Assembly: GCF_006547145.1 (NCBI RefSeq)
Contig: NZ_CP041244.1
Location: 310,001 to 374,000 of the forward strand
Reading direction: 5' to 3'
From: Actinomadura sp. WMMA1423
GTDB lineage: Bacteria > Actinomycetota > Actinomycetes > Streptosporangiales > Streptosporangiaceae
Length of the DNA stretch: 64,000 nt
Within the stretch, counting starts at the first letter, position 1, and every line of letters begins with the position of its first letter. Made by a program: the position numbers and the translations under genes. Shown in pieces: positions 49,532-57,985 of the stretch. Below the pieces are notes generated by a model. That model was not told where the DNA came from and did no database searches. It saw only the letters and a program-made list of their open reading frames with translations.

Positions 49532-50827
49532 GTGAAGCTCGCCGTGACAGCACCGGACCGACTCACCGTCCGCACCGTCCCGGTCCCCGACCCGGGCGAC
49601 CTCATCGCACGGCTCCCGCACCCCTCCGCGCTGGCCTGGATACGCCACGGCGAGGGAATCGTCGGCTGGGGCGAAGCCGCCCGCCTCACCCTCCCCGGCG
49701 GCGACGACCGCTTCGACGCCGCCGCCCGCCTGCTCCGCGACCTGTTCGGCTCCGCCGCCGTCGACGACACCGTCGACGTCCCCGGCTCCGGACCCGTCGC
49801 CTTCGGCACCTTCGGCTTCGACCCCCGGTCCCCCGACTCCACCCTCATCGTCCCCCGCCGCATCCTCGGCCGCCGCGACGGCCGCGCCTGGCTCACCACC
49901 ATCGGCGACGACACCGAACCCCTCGCCCTCGCCCACCCGCCCCAGGCCCCCGCCGGCCTGCGCTGGAGCGACGGAGCCCTCCCCGAACAGGCCTGGAAGC
50001 ACGCCGTCGCCGCCGCCGTCGACCGCATCCGCCGCGGCCACCTCGCCCCGCCGCCGCCCCGCCCCGTCGACGCAACCGCCCACACCGGCCGCCCCGGCCA
50101 CCTCGGCAAGGTCGTCCTCGCCCGCGACCTCACCGTCCACGCCGAAGGCCCCATCGACCCCCGCGTCCTCCTCCAGCGCCTCGCCGCGCGCTTCCCCGGC
50201 TGCTACACCTTCTCCTGCGCCGGCATGGTCGGCGCCACCCCCGAACTCCTCATCCGCCGCACCGGCGGCGACATCGAGTCACTCGTCCTCGCCGGCACCA
50301 CCGCCCGCGGCGACACCCCCGCCGACGACCAGGCCCGCGCCGCCGCCCTCTTCGCCTCCGCCAAGGACCGCGAAGAACACCGCTACGCCGCCGAAATGGT
50401 CCGCGACGCCCTCACCCCCCTCTGCGCCCACCTCACCGTCCCCGACGAACCCGAACTCCTCACCCTCCCCAACGTCCTGCACCTCGCCTCCCCCCTGCGC
50501 GGCCGCCTCGCCGCCGACCGCTCCGTCCTCGACGTCGTCGCCGCCCTGCACCCCACCCCCGCCGTCTGCGGCACCCCCACCGGCACCGCCATGGACCTCA
50601 TCCGCGAACTCGAAGGCATGGACCGCGGCCGCTACGCCGGACCCGTCGGCTGGGTCGACGCCCGCGGCGACGGCGAATGGGGCATCGCCCTGCGCTGCGC
50701 CGAGATCGACGGCACCCGCGCCCGCCTGTTCGCCGGCTGCGGCATCGTCGCCGACTCCGACCCCGACGCCGAACTCGCCGAAGCCCGCGCCAAGTTCCGC
50801 CCCATGCAGTACGCCCTCCACGGCTGA
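49532..50827 (+). CDS. menF: Isochorismate synthase MenF
   Basis: A 431-residue chorismate-binding enzyme converting chorismate to isochorismate, first step to menaquinone. Conserved parts: KVVLARDL (general-base Lys193), GATPELLIRR, LVLAGTTARGDT, KDREEHRYAAEMV, HPTPAVCGTPTGTAMDLI and RGRYAGPVGWVDARGDGEWG. A 20-residue in-frame insertion (169-188, rich in Pro) sits just before Lys193, bounded by an exact 10-bp direct repeat. Start GTG 49532 agrees with a leaderless promoter. EntC-like siderophore function is less likely because menD, menC, menB and menE are nearby and share an operator. Confidence 0.9.
   Translation: MKLAVTAPDRLTVRTVPVPDPGDLIARLPHPSALAWIRHGEGIVGWGEAARLTLPGGDDRFDAAARLLRDLFGSAAVDDTVDVPGSGPVAFGTFGFDPRSPDSTLIVPRRILGRRDGRAWLTTIGDDTEPLALAHPPQAPAGLRWSDGALPEQAWKHAVAAAVDRIRRGHLAPPPPRPVDATAHTGRPGHLGKVVLARDLTVHAEGPIDPRVLLQRLAARFPGCYTFSCAGMVGATPELLIRRTGGDIESLVLAGTTARGDTPADDQARAAALFASAKDREEHRYAAEMVRDALTPLCAHLTVPDEPELLTLPNVLHLASPLRGRLAADRSVLDVVAALHPTPAVCGTPTGTAMDLIRELEGMDRGRYAGPVGWVDARGDGEWGIALRCAEIDGTRARLFAGCGIVADSDPDAELAEARAKFRPMQYALHG
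50036..50105 (+). repeat. Direct repeats bounding a 60-bp insertion in menF
   Basis: GGCCACCTCG at 50036-50045 and 50096-50105, exactly 60 bp apart and in the same codon phase (GHL...GHL). The 60 bp between the repeat starts code 20 residues that interrupt the usual lead-in to KVVLAR. Confidence 0.6.
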
Positions 50828-50868
50828 CCGCCTCCCCGGCCGCCTCCCCCGCCCGGCACACTGGACCC

Positions 50869-51936
50869 ATGCGCGCGAGCCGGCTGCTGTCCCTCCTCCT
50901 GCTCCTGCAGACCAGGGAACGCATGACCGCCCGGGAACTGGCCACCGAACTCGAAGTCTCCGTCCGCACCGTCTACCGCGACGTCGAATCCCTCAGCGCC
51001 GCCGGCGTCCCCGTCTACGCCGACCGCGGACCCGACGGCGGCTACCGCCTCCTCAACGGCTACCGCACCCGCCTCACCGGCCTCACCGCCACCGAGGCCG
51101 AATCCCTCACCCTGTCCGCCCTGCCCGGCCCCGCCTCCCAACTCGGCCTCGGCGACGTCCTCGCCGCCGAACTCAAACTCATGGCCGCCCTCCCGCCCGA
51201 CCTGCGCACCCGCGCCGCCCGCATCCGCGACCGCTTCCACCTCGACGCCCCCGGCTGGTTCCGCTCACCCGACGAAGTCCCCCACCTGCACGCCATCGCC
51301 GACGCCGTCTGGAACCAGCGCCGCATCCAGGTCCTCTACCGCCGCTGGCGCCACCCCCAGCAGGTCACCCGCCTCCTCGAACCCCTCGGCGTCGTCCTCA
51401 AAGCCGGCACCTGGTACCTCATCGCCCGCCCCGCCGACGACGAACGCGCCGACGACCACCGCGCCGACGACCACCGGGACGCGCACGACCCGCCCCCCGC
51501 CACACCCGCCGGCGACACCGCCCGCGACCCCCGCACCTACCGCGTCTCCCGCGTCCTCACCCTCCACGCCCTCCCCGGCCACTTCGACCGCCCCCACGGA
51601 TTCGACCTCGCCGCCTACTGGGCCGCCTACGCCGAACGCTTCGAAGCCGACGCCTACCGCGAACACGCCACCGTCAAGCTCTCCCCCGACGGCCTCACCC
51701 GCTCCCAGATCCTCCTCCCGCCCACCATGGCCCGCGCCGCCCTCAACACCGCCACCCCGCCCGGACCCGACGGCTGGGTCCACGCCACCCTCCCCATCGA
51801 GTCCGTCCGCCACGCCCACGTCGAATTCCTCAAACTCGGCGCCGACGTCGAGGTCATCGACCCCCCGCACCTGCGCGAAATGATCGCCGCCACCGCCCGC
51901 GCCATCGCCGCCCGCTACACCCCGGCCGAGAACTGA
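50869..51936 (+). CDS. WYL-domain transcriptional regulator
   Basis: A 355-residue YafY-like regulator: HTH_11 at about residues 4-60 (RELATELEVSVRTVYRDVE), WYL domain about 145-260 (RIQVLYRRWRHPQQVTRLLE and AGTWYLIARP), and a WCX domain to the end. Inside the WYL domain, between about 185 and 215, an acidic/His-rich loop (ERADDHRADDHRDAH) comes from a 15-bp tandem repeat. ATG 50869; the frame is open upstream into menF's shadow. 41 bp after menF in the same direction, so it may be read with it. Confidence 0.86.
   Translation: MRASRLLSLLLLLQTRERMTARELATELEVSVRTVYRDVESLSAAGVPVYADRGPDGGYRLLNGYRTRLTGLTATEAESLTLSALPGPASQLGLGDVLAAELKLMAALPPDLRTRAARIRDRFHLDAPGWFRSPDEVPHLHAIADAVWNQRRIQVLYRRWRHPQQVTRLLEPLGVVLKAGTWYLIARPADDERADDHRADDHRDAHDPPPATPAGDTARDPRTYRVSRVLTLHALPGHFDRPHGFDLAAYWAAYAERFEADAYREHATVKLSPDGLTRSQILLPPTMARAALNTATPPGPDGWVHATLPIESVRHAHVEFLKLGADVEVIDPPHLREMIAATARAIAARYTPAEN
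51433..51477 (+). repeat. 15-bp tandem repeat in WYL gene
   Basis: Three in-frame copies of GCCGACGAC(C/G)A(C/A)CG(C/G), at 51433, 51448 and 51463, coding the repeated (R)ADDHR loop. Confidence 0.7.
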
Positions 51937-51960
51937 CCACCGACGCGGCCCGGGCCCCGC

Positions 51961-53142
51961 TCACCGAGCCCCGCGCCCCCCGGCGCACAGCGCGTGGTCG
52001 ACCAGGGCGCTCGCCGCGCCCTCCTGCTCCACCACGTGCTCCAGGCTGTCACCCCGCGCCTCCGACATCGACACCACCACGCTCCGCCTCCCGTCACCGG
52101 TGACCCCGTTGAGAGTGATGTAGCCGCCGTCCCCGCCCTCATGGCTCCAGTAGCTCCCCCCGCAGCTCAGCGGCCGCTCCACCAGCCCCAGCCCGTACCG
52201 GCCGCCCGGCCACAGCAGCTGCACCTCCGCGCTCACCGGAACCGTCCGCCTCATCGCCGCCAACTGCCGCGCCGGCAGCAGACGGCCCCCCAGCAGCCCC
52301 CGGAACAACCGGTTCTCGTCCCGCGTGGTCGTCACCCACGAAAGGTTCTCGTGGTCCACCGGCACCTGCTCGGTCACGTCCACCTCCGCACCCGGCCCGA
52401 AGAGCTCATAGGCCCTCGCGTGCGGCCGGGGCAGGACGGGCGAGGTCCCCACCCACCGGGTCTGGTCGAGGCCCAGCGGACGCAGCACGCGGTCCTCGAC
52501 CTCCCGGTGCGCGGGACGCCCCGAGACCCTCTCGATGATCATGTCGAGGAGGACGTAGCCGGTGTTGGAGTAACCCCAGCCCTCACCGGGCCGGAAATCC
52601 GGCGCATGGGCCATCGCCCGCGCCACCAGCTCCTCCGGCTCGTGGACGTCGTAACGCTGCTGGTAGTACTCCTCCGGCGTCGTGTACCCGGGCAGGTCGT
52701 CATGGATGCCGCTGGTGTGCTGCAGCAGGTTCCGGACGGTGATCCGGCCGCCGTCGTTGCCACCGCCCCGCACCACCCCCGGAAGCCAGTGCTCGACGGT
52801 GTCGTCCAGAGAAAGCCTGCCCTCGGCCTCCAACTGGAGGACCACGACCGCGACCAGTGTCTTGGACGTGCTCGCCATCCGGAAGTAGCCGTCCGGCCGC
52901 ACCGGGCGCCCCGTGCCCAGCTCGGCCGTCCCACTGACGGCGACCCACTCCCGACCGCCAGGACCGACCGCACGCGCCTGCACACCGCTGACGCCAAGAG
53001 CACGGATCGCCTCGGCATCCCGGCGCAGCCGCTCCGCGGGAGACGAACCGGCGGGCCCCGCGACCGCCGGAGCCACATCGACGGCCAGCAACGCCACGAC
53101 ACCGAGCGCCACAGCAACGCGCCTTCGCAGAATCGAAATCAT
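51961..53142 (-). CDS. Secreted class C-type serine hydrolase (beta-lactamase/D-Ala-D-Ala carboxypeptidase family)
   Basis: A 393-residue exported serine hydrolase. Signal peptide about residues 1-29 (MISILRRRVAVALGVVALLA, then VAPAVAGP). Active-site motifs: STSK (Ser91-Lys94), YSN (191-193) and HEGGDGGY near 338. Ends in DHALCAGGRGAR. Closely parallel in layout to the protein at 18237-19520, down to SLDDTVEHWLPGVV and LLQHTSGI, so the two are paralogues. ATG 53142. It may act as a carboxypeptidase or esterase on cell-wall peptides; resistance to beta-lactams cannot be claimed. Confidence 0.88.
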   Translation of the reverse strand: MISILRRRVAVALGVVALLAVDVAPAVAGPAGSSPAERLRRDAEAIRALGVSGVQARAVGPGGREWVAVSGTAELGTGRPVRPDGYFRMASTSKTLVAVVVLQLEAEGRLSLDDTVEHWLPGVVRGGGNDGGRITVRNLLQHTSGIHDDLPGYTTPEEYYQQRYDVHEPEELVARAMAHAPDFRPGEGWGYSNTGYVLLDMIIERVSGRPAHREVEDRVLRPLGLDQTRWVGTSPVLPRPHARAYELFGPGAEVDVTEQVPVDHENLSWVTTTRDENRLFRGLLGGRLLPARQLAAMRRTVPVSAEVQLLWPGGRYGLGLVERPLSCGGSYWSHEGGDGGYITLNGVTGDGRRSVVVSMSEARGDSLEHVVEQEGAASALVDHALCAGGRGAR

Positions 53143-53225
53143 GCCCGAACGCTAGGACCGCCCCCCGCACGCCCGCGATCAGGCACACCCCAAGATCAAA
53201 AGGGGGGACATCCCCACTGCGCGGC

Positions 53226-53266
53226 CCCCGACCGGCACCTCACCCGCGCCCCGACCGGCACCTCAC
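53226..53266. repeat. 23-bp tandem duplication at 3' end of glycosylase gene
   Basis: CCCCGACCGGCACCTCAC occurs exactly at 53226-53243 and 53249-53266. The second copy contains the stop codon of the glycosylase gene (minus strand), so the first is a duplicated 3' end in the intergenic region. Confidence 0.7.
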
Positions 53267-54078
53267 ACCGCCGGCGGCTGGCACCCCGGACACCAGAACA
53301 GATTCCGCGACGCCAGCTCCGCCGTCGCCACCGCCGTCCCGCACACCAGGCACGGCTGACCCGCGCGCCGGTACACGTACACCTCACCGCCATGACCGTC
53401 CACCCGCGGCGGACGCCCCATCGCCTCCGGCATGTGCTCCGGCCGCACCGTGTCGATCCGCCCCGCGCGCACCCCCGCCGCCATCAGCCCCACCAGGTCG
53501 TCCCACACCGCCCGCCACTGCCGGGCGGCCAACCGACGCCCCGGCAACCGCGGATCGATCCCCTGCCGGAACAGCACCTCCGCCCGGTAGATGTTCCCCG
53601 GACCCGCCACCACCGACTGGTCCATCAGCAGCACCGCGATCGGCGTCCGCGCCCGGCTGATCCGCCGCCACGCCACCTCCGGATCGGCGTCCTCCCGCAG
53701 CGGATCCGGCCCCAGCCGGTCGCGCAGCAGCTTCACCTCCCCCGGCTCCAGCAACTCGCACGCGTTCGGACCGCGCAGGTCCGCGAACCCCCCACCGCCC
53801 TCCAGCCGCAACCGCACCAACCCCACCGGAGCGGGCGCCGGCCCCTCCCCGAACATGTACTTGCCGTAGATGCCGAGATGCACATGCAGCGTCCGCTCGT
53901 CCTCGAACCCCAGCAGCAGATGCTTGCCGTGCGCGTCCGCCGACACCAGCACCCGCCCGTCCAACTGCCGCGCACCCTCGGCGAACCTCCCCTGAGGACT
54001 CGAGGCGGCGACGGCAAGGCCGCCGAACATCCCCTGATGCTCGGCGGCCAGACGGTGGATCGTGTGTCCCTCGGGCAT
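53263..54078 (-). CDS. nei: Fpg/Nei family DNA glycosylase
   Basis: A 271-residue bifunctional DNA glycosylase/AP lyase. After Met removal the N-terminus is PEGHTIHRLA, with Pro as nucleophile and Glu as acid, as in Nei; the PEGH start distinguishes it from Fpg (PELPE). The H2TH domain is about 130-215 (DQSVVAGPGNIYRAEVLFRQ). The zinc finger is complete: Cys243, Cys246, Cys263, Cys266 (CLVCG and CPGC). ATG 54078 was chosen so that PEGH follows directly. It removes oxidised pyrimidines or similar lesions. 21 bp after the desaturase start-strand neighbour's stop (54100). Confidence 0.92.
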   Translation of the reverse strand: MPEGHTIHRLAAEHQGMFGGLAVAASSPQGRFAEGARQLDGRVLVSADAHGKHLLLGFEDERTLHVHLGIYGKYMFGEGPAPAPVGLVRLRLEGGGGFADLRGPNACELLEPGEVKLLRDRLGPDPLREDADPEVAWRRISRARTPIAVLLMDQSVVAGPGNIYRAEVLFRQGIDPRLPGRRLAARQWRAVWDDLVGLMAAGVRAGRIDTVRPEHMPEAMGRPPRVDGHGGEVYVYRRAGQPCLVCGTAVATAELASRNLFWCPGCQPPAV

Positions 54079-54099
54079 GGCCCGGAGCATAGTCCCGCC

Positions 54100-55131
54100 C
54101 TAACGCAGGGGCTCCCCGACCTCCCGCATGTGACTCAGCGCCAGCCGGTACGACTCCACAAGCCCCGTCTCCGCGTAGGGCAGCCCCACCGCCGCGCAGT
54201 GCTCACGCACCAGCGGCCGCAGCCGGCGCAGGTTGCACCGCGGAACACCCGGGAACAGGTGGTGCTCGATCTGATAGTTCAGGCCCCCCATCAGCCAGTC
54301 CGTCACCACCCCGCCCCGCACGTTCCGCGACGTCAGCACCTGCCGCCGCAGATGGCCCCACCGCTCCCCCGGCCCCGGCATCGCCATCCCCTTGTGGTTG
54401 GGCGCGAACACCGCGCCCAGATGCACGCCGAACACCGCGTGCTGAATCGCCAGCAGCACCAGCGCCTGCCCCACCGGCAGCAACGCGAACACCAGCCCCA
54501 GATACGCCACCGCGTGGGCCAGCAGCAGACCGCCCTCCAGGAGCTGGTCCCGGCGGGACCGCCCCCGCAGGAACAGCAGGCTCCCCACCTTCAGGTTCAC
54601 ACCCTCCAACGTCAGCAGCGGAAAGAACAGCGCCGCCTGGTGCCGCGCCACCCACCGCAGCACGCCCCGCTTGCCCGCCGCCTGCTCACTCGTCCACGCC
54701 AGCACGCCCTCCCCCACGTCCGGGTCCTTGCCGACATGGTTCGGATTCGCGTGGTGCCGGTTGTGCTTGTCGCTCCACCAACCGTGCCCCATCCCCAGCA
54801 GCAGGTTCCCCAACAGCAGCCCCAGCCACCGGTTCCCCCGCGCGCTCCGGGCGATCTGCCGGTGCCCCGCGTCATGGCCCAGGAACGCCATCCGCGCCGC
54901 CAGCACCGCAAGCGGAACGCCCAGCAGGACCGTCCACCAGCTGCTCCCCGCCCACGCGACCGCGCCCCACACCGCCGCGGTCGCCGCCAGGTTCAGCCCG
55001 ACCGCCCGCGCGTAGTAGCCGCGCCGGCGGTCCAGCAGCCCGCTCTCGCGGACACGCCGTGCCAGCGGCGCGAAGTCACTGCCGGCCGACCGCTCGGACG
55101 GTCGGGACGGGGCGGACAGGGTAGCGGGCAT
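54100..55131 (-). CDS. Membrane fatty acid desaturase
   Basis: A 343-residue di-iron desaturase with about four transmembrane segments. The three histidine boxes are intact: HDAGH (86-90), HNRHH (123-127) and QIEHH (about 293-297). The last box Q-x-x-H-H is characteristic of DesA3/front-end-like acyl desaturases. ATG 55131 with GGAG upstream was chosen over an in-frame start 30 bp earlier. Likely adjusts membrane lipid unsaturation. Upstream of the Nei gene, with 21 bp between them; co-transcription is possible but the functions are unrelated. Confidence 0.9.
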   Translation of the reverse strand: MPATLSAPSRPSERSAGSDFAPLARRVRESGLLDRRRGYYARAVGLNLAATAAVWGAVAWAGSSWWTVLLGVPLAVLAARMAFLGHDAGHRQIARSARGNRWLGLLLGNLLLGMGHGWWSDKHNRHHANPNHVGKDPDVGEGVLAWTSEQAAGKRGVLRWVARHQAALFFPLLTLEGVNLKVGSLLFLRGRSRRDQLLEGGLLLAHAVAYLGLVFALLPVGQALVLLAIQHAVFGVHLGAVFAPNHKGMAMPGPGERWGHLRRQVLTSRNVRGGVVTDWLMGGLNYQIEHHLFPGVPRCNLRRLRPLVREHCAAVGLPYAETGLVESYRLALSHMREVGEPLR

Positions 55132-55356
55132 CGAGGCTCCAATCACCGGAGGGCGGGGCACCGCGCGAGGCGCGGATGAAGACGCCTCGAAAGCTACGGA
55201 GTGTCACACCGCCCAGTCGCCCCGCTAGGGAGCCATTCACCTTCTGGCTCCCAGGTCCCGGTTGTCACCCGCTCCTCCCAACCGGCCGAGGGACGACAGC
55301 CAAACCGGGCCCCTACCCCGAAGTCCGGGCAGGGCTGCCATATAGGGTCACAAGTC

Positions 55357-56145
55357 ATGGACGACGACTCCCGGTGGATCGAACTCGACGGCGCCGTCAA
55401 CGCCCGCGACCTCGGCGGCCTCCCCACGGTCGACGGCCGCGCCACCCGGCGGGGACGGGTCCTGCGCTCCGACAACCTCCAGGACCTGTCCGTCGCCGAC
55501 GTCCGGCTCCTCGTCGGCGACTACGCCCTCAAGAACGTCATCGACCTGCGCAGCGAGGCCGAAGTGCGCCTCGAAGGACCCGGCCCCCTCACCCGCGTCC
55601 CGTCCGTGACGATCCACCACCTGTCGCTGTTCGCCGAGGGCGGCCGCCACACCGACGTCGCCGCCGACGTCGCCAAGGCCCTGCCCTGGCAGGAACGCCC
55701 CTCCGACGCCCCCGAACAGGACCGTTCCACAGGCCATTACCTGGGCTACCTCGCCGATCGCGGCGACTCCGTCGTCGCCGCCCTGCGCGTCATGACCCGC
55801 ACGGACGGGGCCGCGCTGGTCCACTGCGCCGCCGGCAAGGACCGCACCGGCGTCGTCTGCGCCCTCGCCCTCGACGTGGCCGGCGTCACCCGGGAGGCGA
55901 TCGTCGCCGACTACGCCCAGACCGGCGAGCGCCTCGAGGCCGTCCTGCGGCGCCTTCGCGGGAGTGAGACCTACGCCGCCGACCTCGACTCCCGCCCGGC
56001 CGACAGCCACCAGCCCCACGCCGCCATCATGGAGAAGCTCTTCACGCGCGTCGACGAGGAGCACGGCGGGACCCTGGGCTGGCTCGCCGGACACGGCTGG
56101 ACCACCGAGGACACCGACGCCCTCCGCGAGCGACTCCTCGGCTGA
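55357..56145 (+). CDS. Tyrosine/dual-specificity phosphatase, PtpB-like
   Basis: A 262-residue cysteine phosphatase. The P-loop is HCAAGKDRTG with Cys157 and Arg163, and the lysine inside the loop is the mark of the MptpB/lipid-and-phosphoinositide-acting group. N-terminal signature NARDLGGLPTVDGRATRRGR (residues 15-34) and NVIDLRSEAEV agree. Divergent from the desaturase. A TATAGGGT box (55341-55348) ends 8 nt before the ATG, giving a probably leaderless transcript. A 13-bp stem terminator follows. Substrate unknown. Confidence 0.88.
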   Translation: MDDDSRWIELDGAVNARDLGGLPTVDGRATRRGRVLRSDNLQDLSVADVRLLVGDYALKNVIDLRSEAEVRLEGPGPLTRVPSVTIHHLSLFAEGGRHTDVAADVAKALPWQERPSDAPEQDRSTGHYLGYLADRGDSVVAALRVMTRTDGAALVHCAAGKDRTGVVCALALDVAGVTREAIVADYAQTGERLEAVLRRLRGSETYAADLDSRPADSHQPHAAIMEKLFTRVDEEHGGTLGWLAGHGWTTEDTDALRERLLG

Positions 56146-56156
56146 CGGCCCGCCCA

Positions 56157-56186
56157 CTCGAGCGGCCTCAGCCGAGGCCGCTCGAG
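56157..56186 (+). terminator. Terminator after PtpB-like gene
   Basis: Perfect 13-bp stem CTCGAGCGGCCTC/GAGGCCGCTCGAG with a 4-base loop AGCC, 11 bp after the stop codon. Symmetry could also serve the convergent menD transcript. Confidence 0.75.
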
Positions 56187-56189
56187 GCC

Positions 56190-56317
56190 ACCGCTTGGTG
56201 GAGGGTCTCTTTGTTTGTTGATGTTTGGGAATGCACTCAACCCGGCGCCTTTACATTGTAATTTGAACACTCAAGTAAATAGGGCCGCGCGCTGGTCGCG
56301 CATGAGGTTCGCGCAGG
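56190..56317. other. A/T-rich island downstream of menD
   Basis: About 90 bp (56196-56285) are strikingly A/T-rich for this genome, for example TCTTTGTTTGTTGATGTTTG and TTACATTGTAA (56251-56261, palindromic). CACTCAA occurs twice, 34 bp apart (56234 and 56268). No coding frame or known insertion sequence remnant was recognised. It lies in the 172-bp convergent gap between the phosphatase and menD. Confidence 0.55.
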
Positions 56318-57985
56318 TCAGGAGAGGACGTCGCGGACGGCCGCCTGGGCGGCCTTGCGGAGGTCGGCGTGCAGGGCCGCGTTCGCTTCCCTGTCGGTGC
56401 GGGCCTCGATGATCCGCAGCCCCTCCCCCGCCAGCGCCTTCGGCAGCTCCGCGGCGGCGCCGAGCCGCCGGTACGGGAGGCCGTGCGCGGCCGCGACCGA
56501 CTCCAGGTCCACCTGGTGCGGGGTGCCGAAGACCCGCTCGAACGGGCCGTGCAGCGCCGCCTGCGGCAGCAGGGAGAAGATCCCGCCGCCCTGGTTGTTC
56601 ACCACGACGATCGCCAGGTCGGGCCGGCGGTCCCGCGGCCCCACGATCAGGCCGTTCTGGTCGTGCAGGAACGCCAGGTCGCCGAGCAGGGCATAGGAGC
56701 GGCCGCTGTGCGCCAGCGCCGCGCCCATCGCGGTCGACACCAGCCCGTCGATGCCGCTCGCGCCCCGGTTGGCCATGATCCGGATGCCGCGCCGCGGCCG
56801 CATCACCTGGTCCAGGTCGCGGATCGGCATGCTCGCGGCCGTGAACAGCAGCGACCCGCCCGGCAGCGCCGCGACCATGTCGCGGGCCAGCCGCGGCTCG
56901 CTCACCTCGGGGACGGCGTCCAGGACCGCGTCGACCGCCGCCGCGGCGGCCTGGTCGGCGGACCGCCACGACTTCAGCCACGCGTCGTCGCCCGACACCA
57001 CCGGGATCTCGACCTCGGGCGCCACCTGCGTCGCCGAGCGGACCGGGTCGGGCCAGTGCGCCAGGTCCGGCGCCAGGACGATGTGCTCCTCCGCGCGGCG
57101 CAGCAGCGACAGCAGCGGACGCGACAGGCCCGGCTTGCCCAGCGTCACCACCACCTCGGGGCGGTGCCGCTCCACGAACTCCGGGACGCCCAGCAGGAAA
57201 TGGTGCGACGACAGCGCGTGGTCGCCGTAGCGGGCGTTGCCGTTCGGCTCTGCGAGGACGGGCCAGCCGGCCATCGACGCGGCCGCCACGTACCGCTTGA
57301 CGTTGACCGCGCCGTCCCCCACGACCAGGACGCCGCGCCGCGTCGGCGGGACGTGCAGCACCGAGCCGGGGGTCGCCGGACGCACCTTCGTCCACGCGCC
57401 GGTCGCGTCCCCGTCCAGGGGCTCGCACCACGTCTCGTCGCCGTCGGGGATCAGCGGCTCGCGGAACGCCGCGTTCACGTGCACCGGACCCGCGACGGGC
57501 GCCTGCGCCAGCCCCCACGCGCGGCTCACCAGCGAGCGCCAGTACGCCACCATGCCGGGCCGGTTCTCCGGGACGCCGACCTCGGTGCTCCACCGCACCG
57601 CCGTCCCGTACAGCTTCACCTGGTCGATCGTCTGGTTCGCGCCCGTGTCGCGCAGCTCCGGCGGCCGGTCGGCCGTGACCACGATGAGCGGGACGCCGGA
57701 CTCGTGCGCCTCGACCACCGCCGGATGGAAGTTCGCCGCGGCCGTCCCCGACGTGCACACCAGCATCACCGGCCGACCCGACCGCTTCGCGATGCCGAGC
57801 CCGAGGAAAGACGCCGACCGCTCGTCGATCCGCACGTGCAGCCGAAGGCGGCCCGCCTCCTCGGCCGCGTGCAGCGCCAGCGCCAGCGGCGCCGACCGCG
57901 AGCCCGGCGCCAGCACCGCGTCGGTCATCCCGCAGCGCACCAGCTCGTCGACCAGGACGGTCGCCAGCGCGGTCGCCGGGTTCAC
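56318..57985 (-). CDS. menD: 2-succinyl-5-enolpyruvyl-6-hydroxy-3-cyclohexene-1-carboxylate synthase (MenD)
   Basis: A 555-residue thiamine-diphosphate enzyme that joins isochorismate and 2-oxoglutarate in menaquinone synthesis. N-terminal PYR domain has LAPGSRSAPLALALH (about 27-41), IDERSASFLGLGIAKRSG with the cofactor-activating Glu, and VCTSGTAAANFHPAVVEA. The C-terminal PP domain has GASGIDGLVSTAMG and GDLAFLHDQNG, which binds the Mg-diphosphate. GTG 57985 overlaps the menC stop by 4 bp (GTGA), so the two are coupled; the long upstream extension of the frame is not coding. Confidence 0.94.
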   Translation of the reverse strand: MNPATALATVLVDELVRCGMTDAVLAPGSRSAPLALALHAAEEAGRLRLHVRIDERSASFLGLGIAKRSGRPVMLVCTSGTAAANFHPAVVEAHESGVPLIVVTADRPPELRDTGANQTIDQVKLYGTAVRWSTEVGVPENRPGMVAYWRSLVSRAWGLAQAPVAGPVHVNAAFREPLIPDGDETWCEPLDGDATGAWTKVRPATPGSVLHVPPTRRGVLVVGDGAVNVKRYVAAASMAGWPVLAEPNGNARYGDHALSSHHFLLGVPEFVERHRPEVVVTLGKPGLSRPLLSLLRRAEEHIVLAPDLAHWPDPVRSATQVAPEVEIPVVSGDDAWLKSWRSADQAAAAAVDAVLDAVPEVSEPRLARDMVAALPGGSLLFTAASMPIRDLDQVMRPRRGIRIMANRGASGIDGLVSTAMGAALAHSGRSYALLGDLAFLHDQNGLIVGPRDRRPDLAIVVVNNQGGGIFSLLPQAALHGPFERVFGTPHQVDLESVAAAHGLPYRRLGAAAELPKALAGEGLRIIEARTDREANAALHADLRKAAQAAVRDVLS

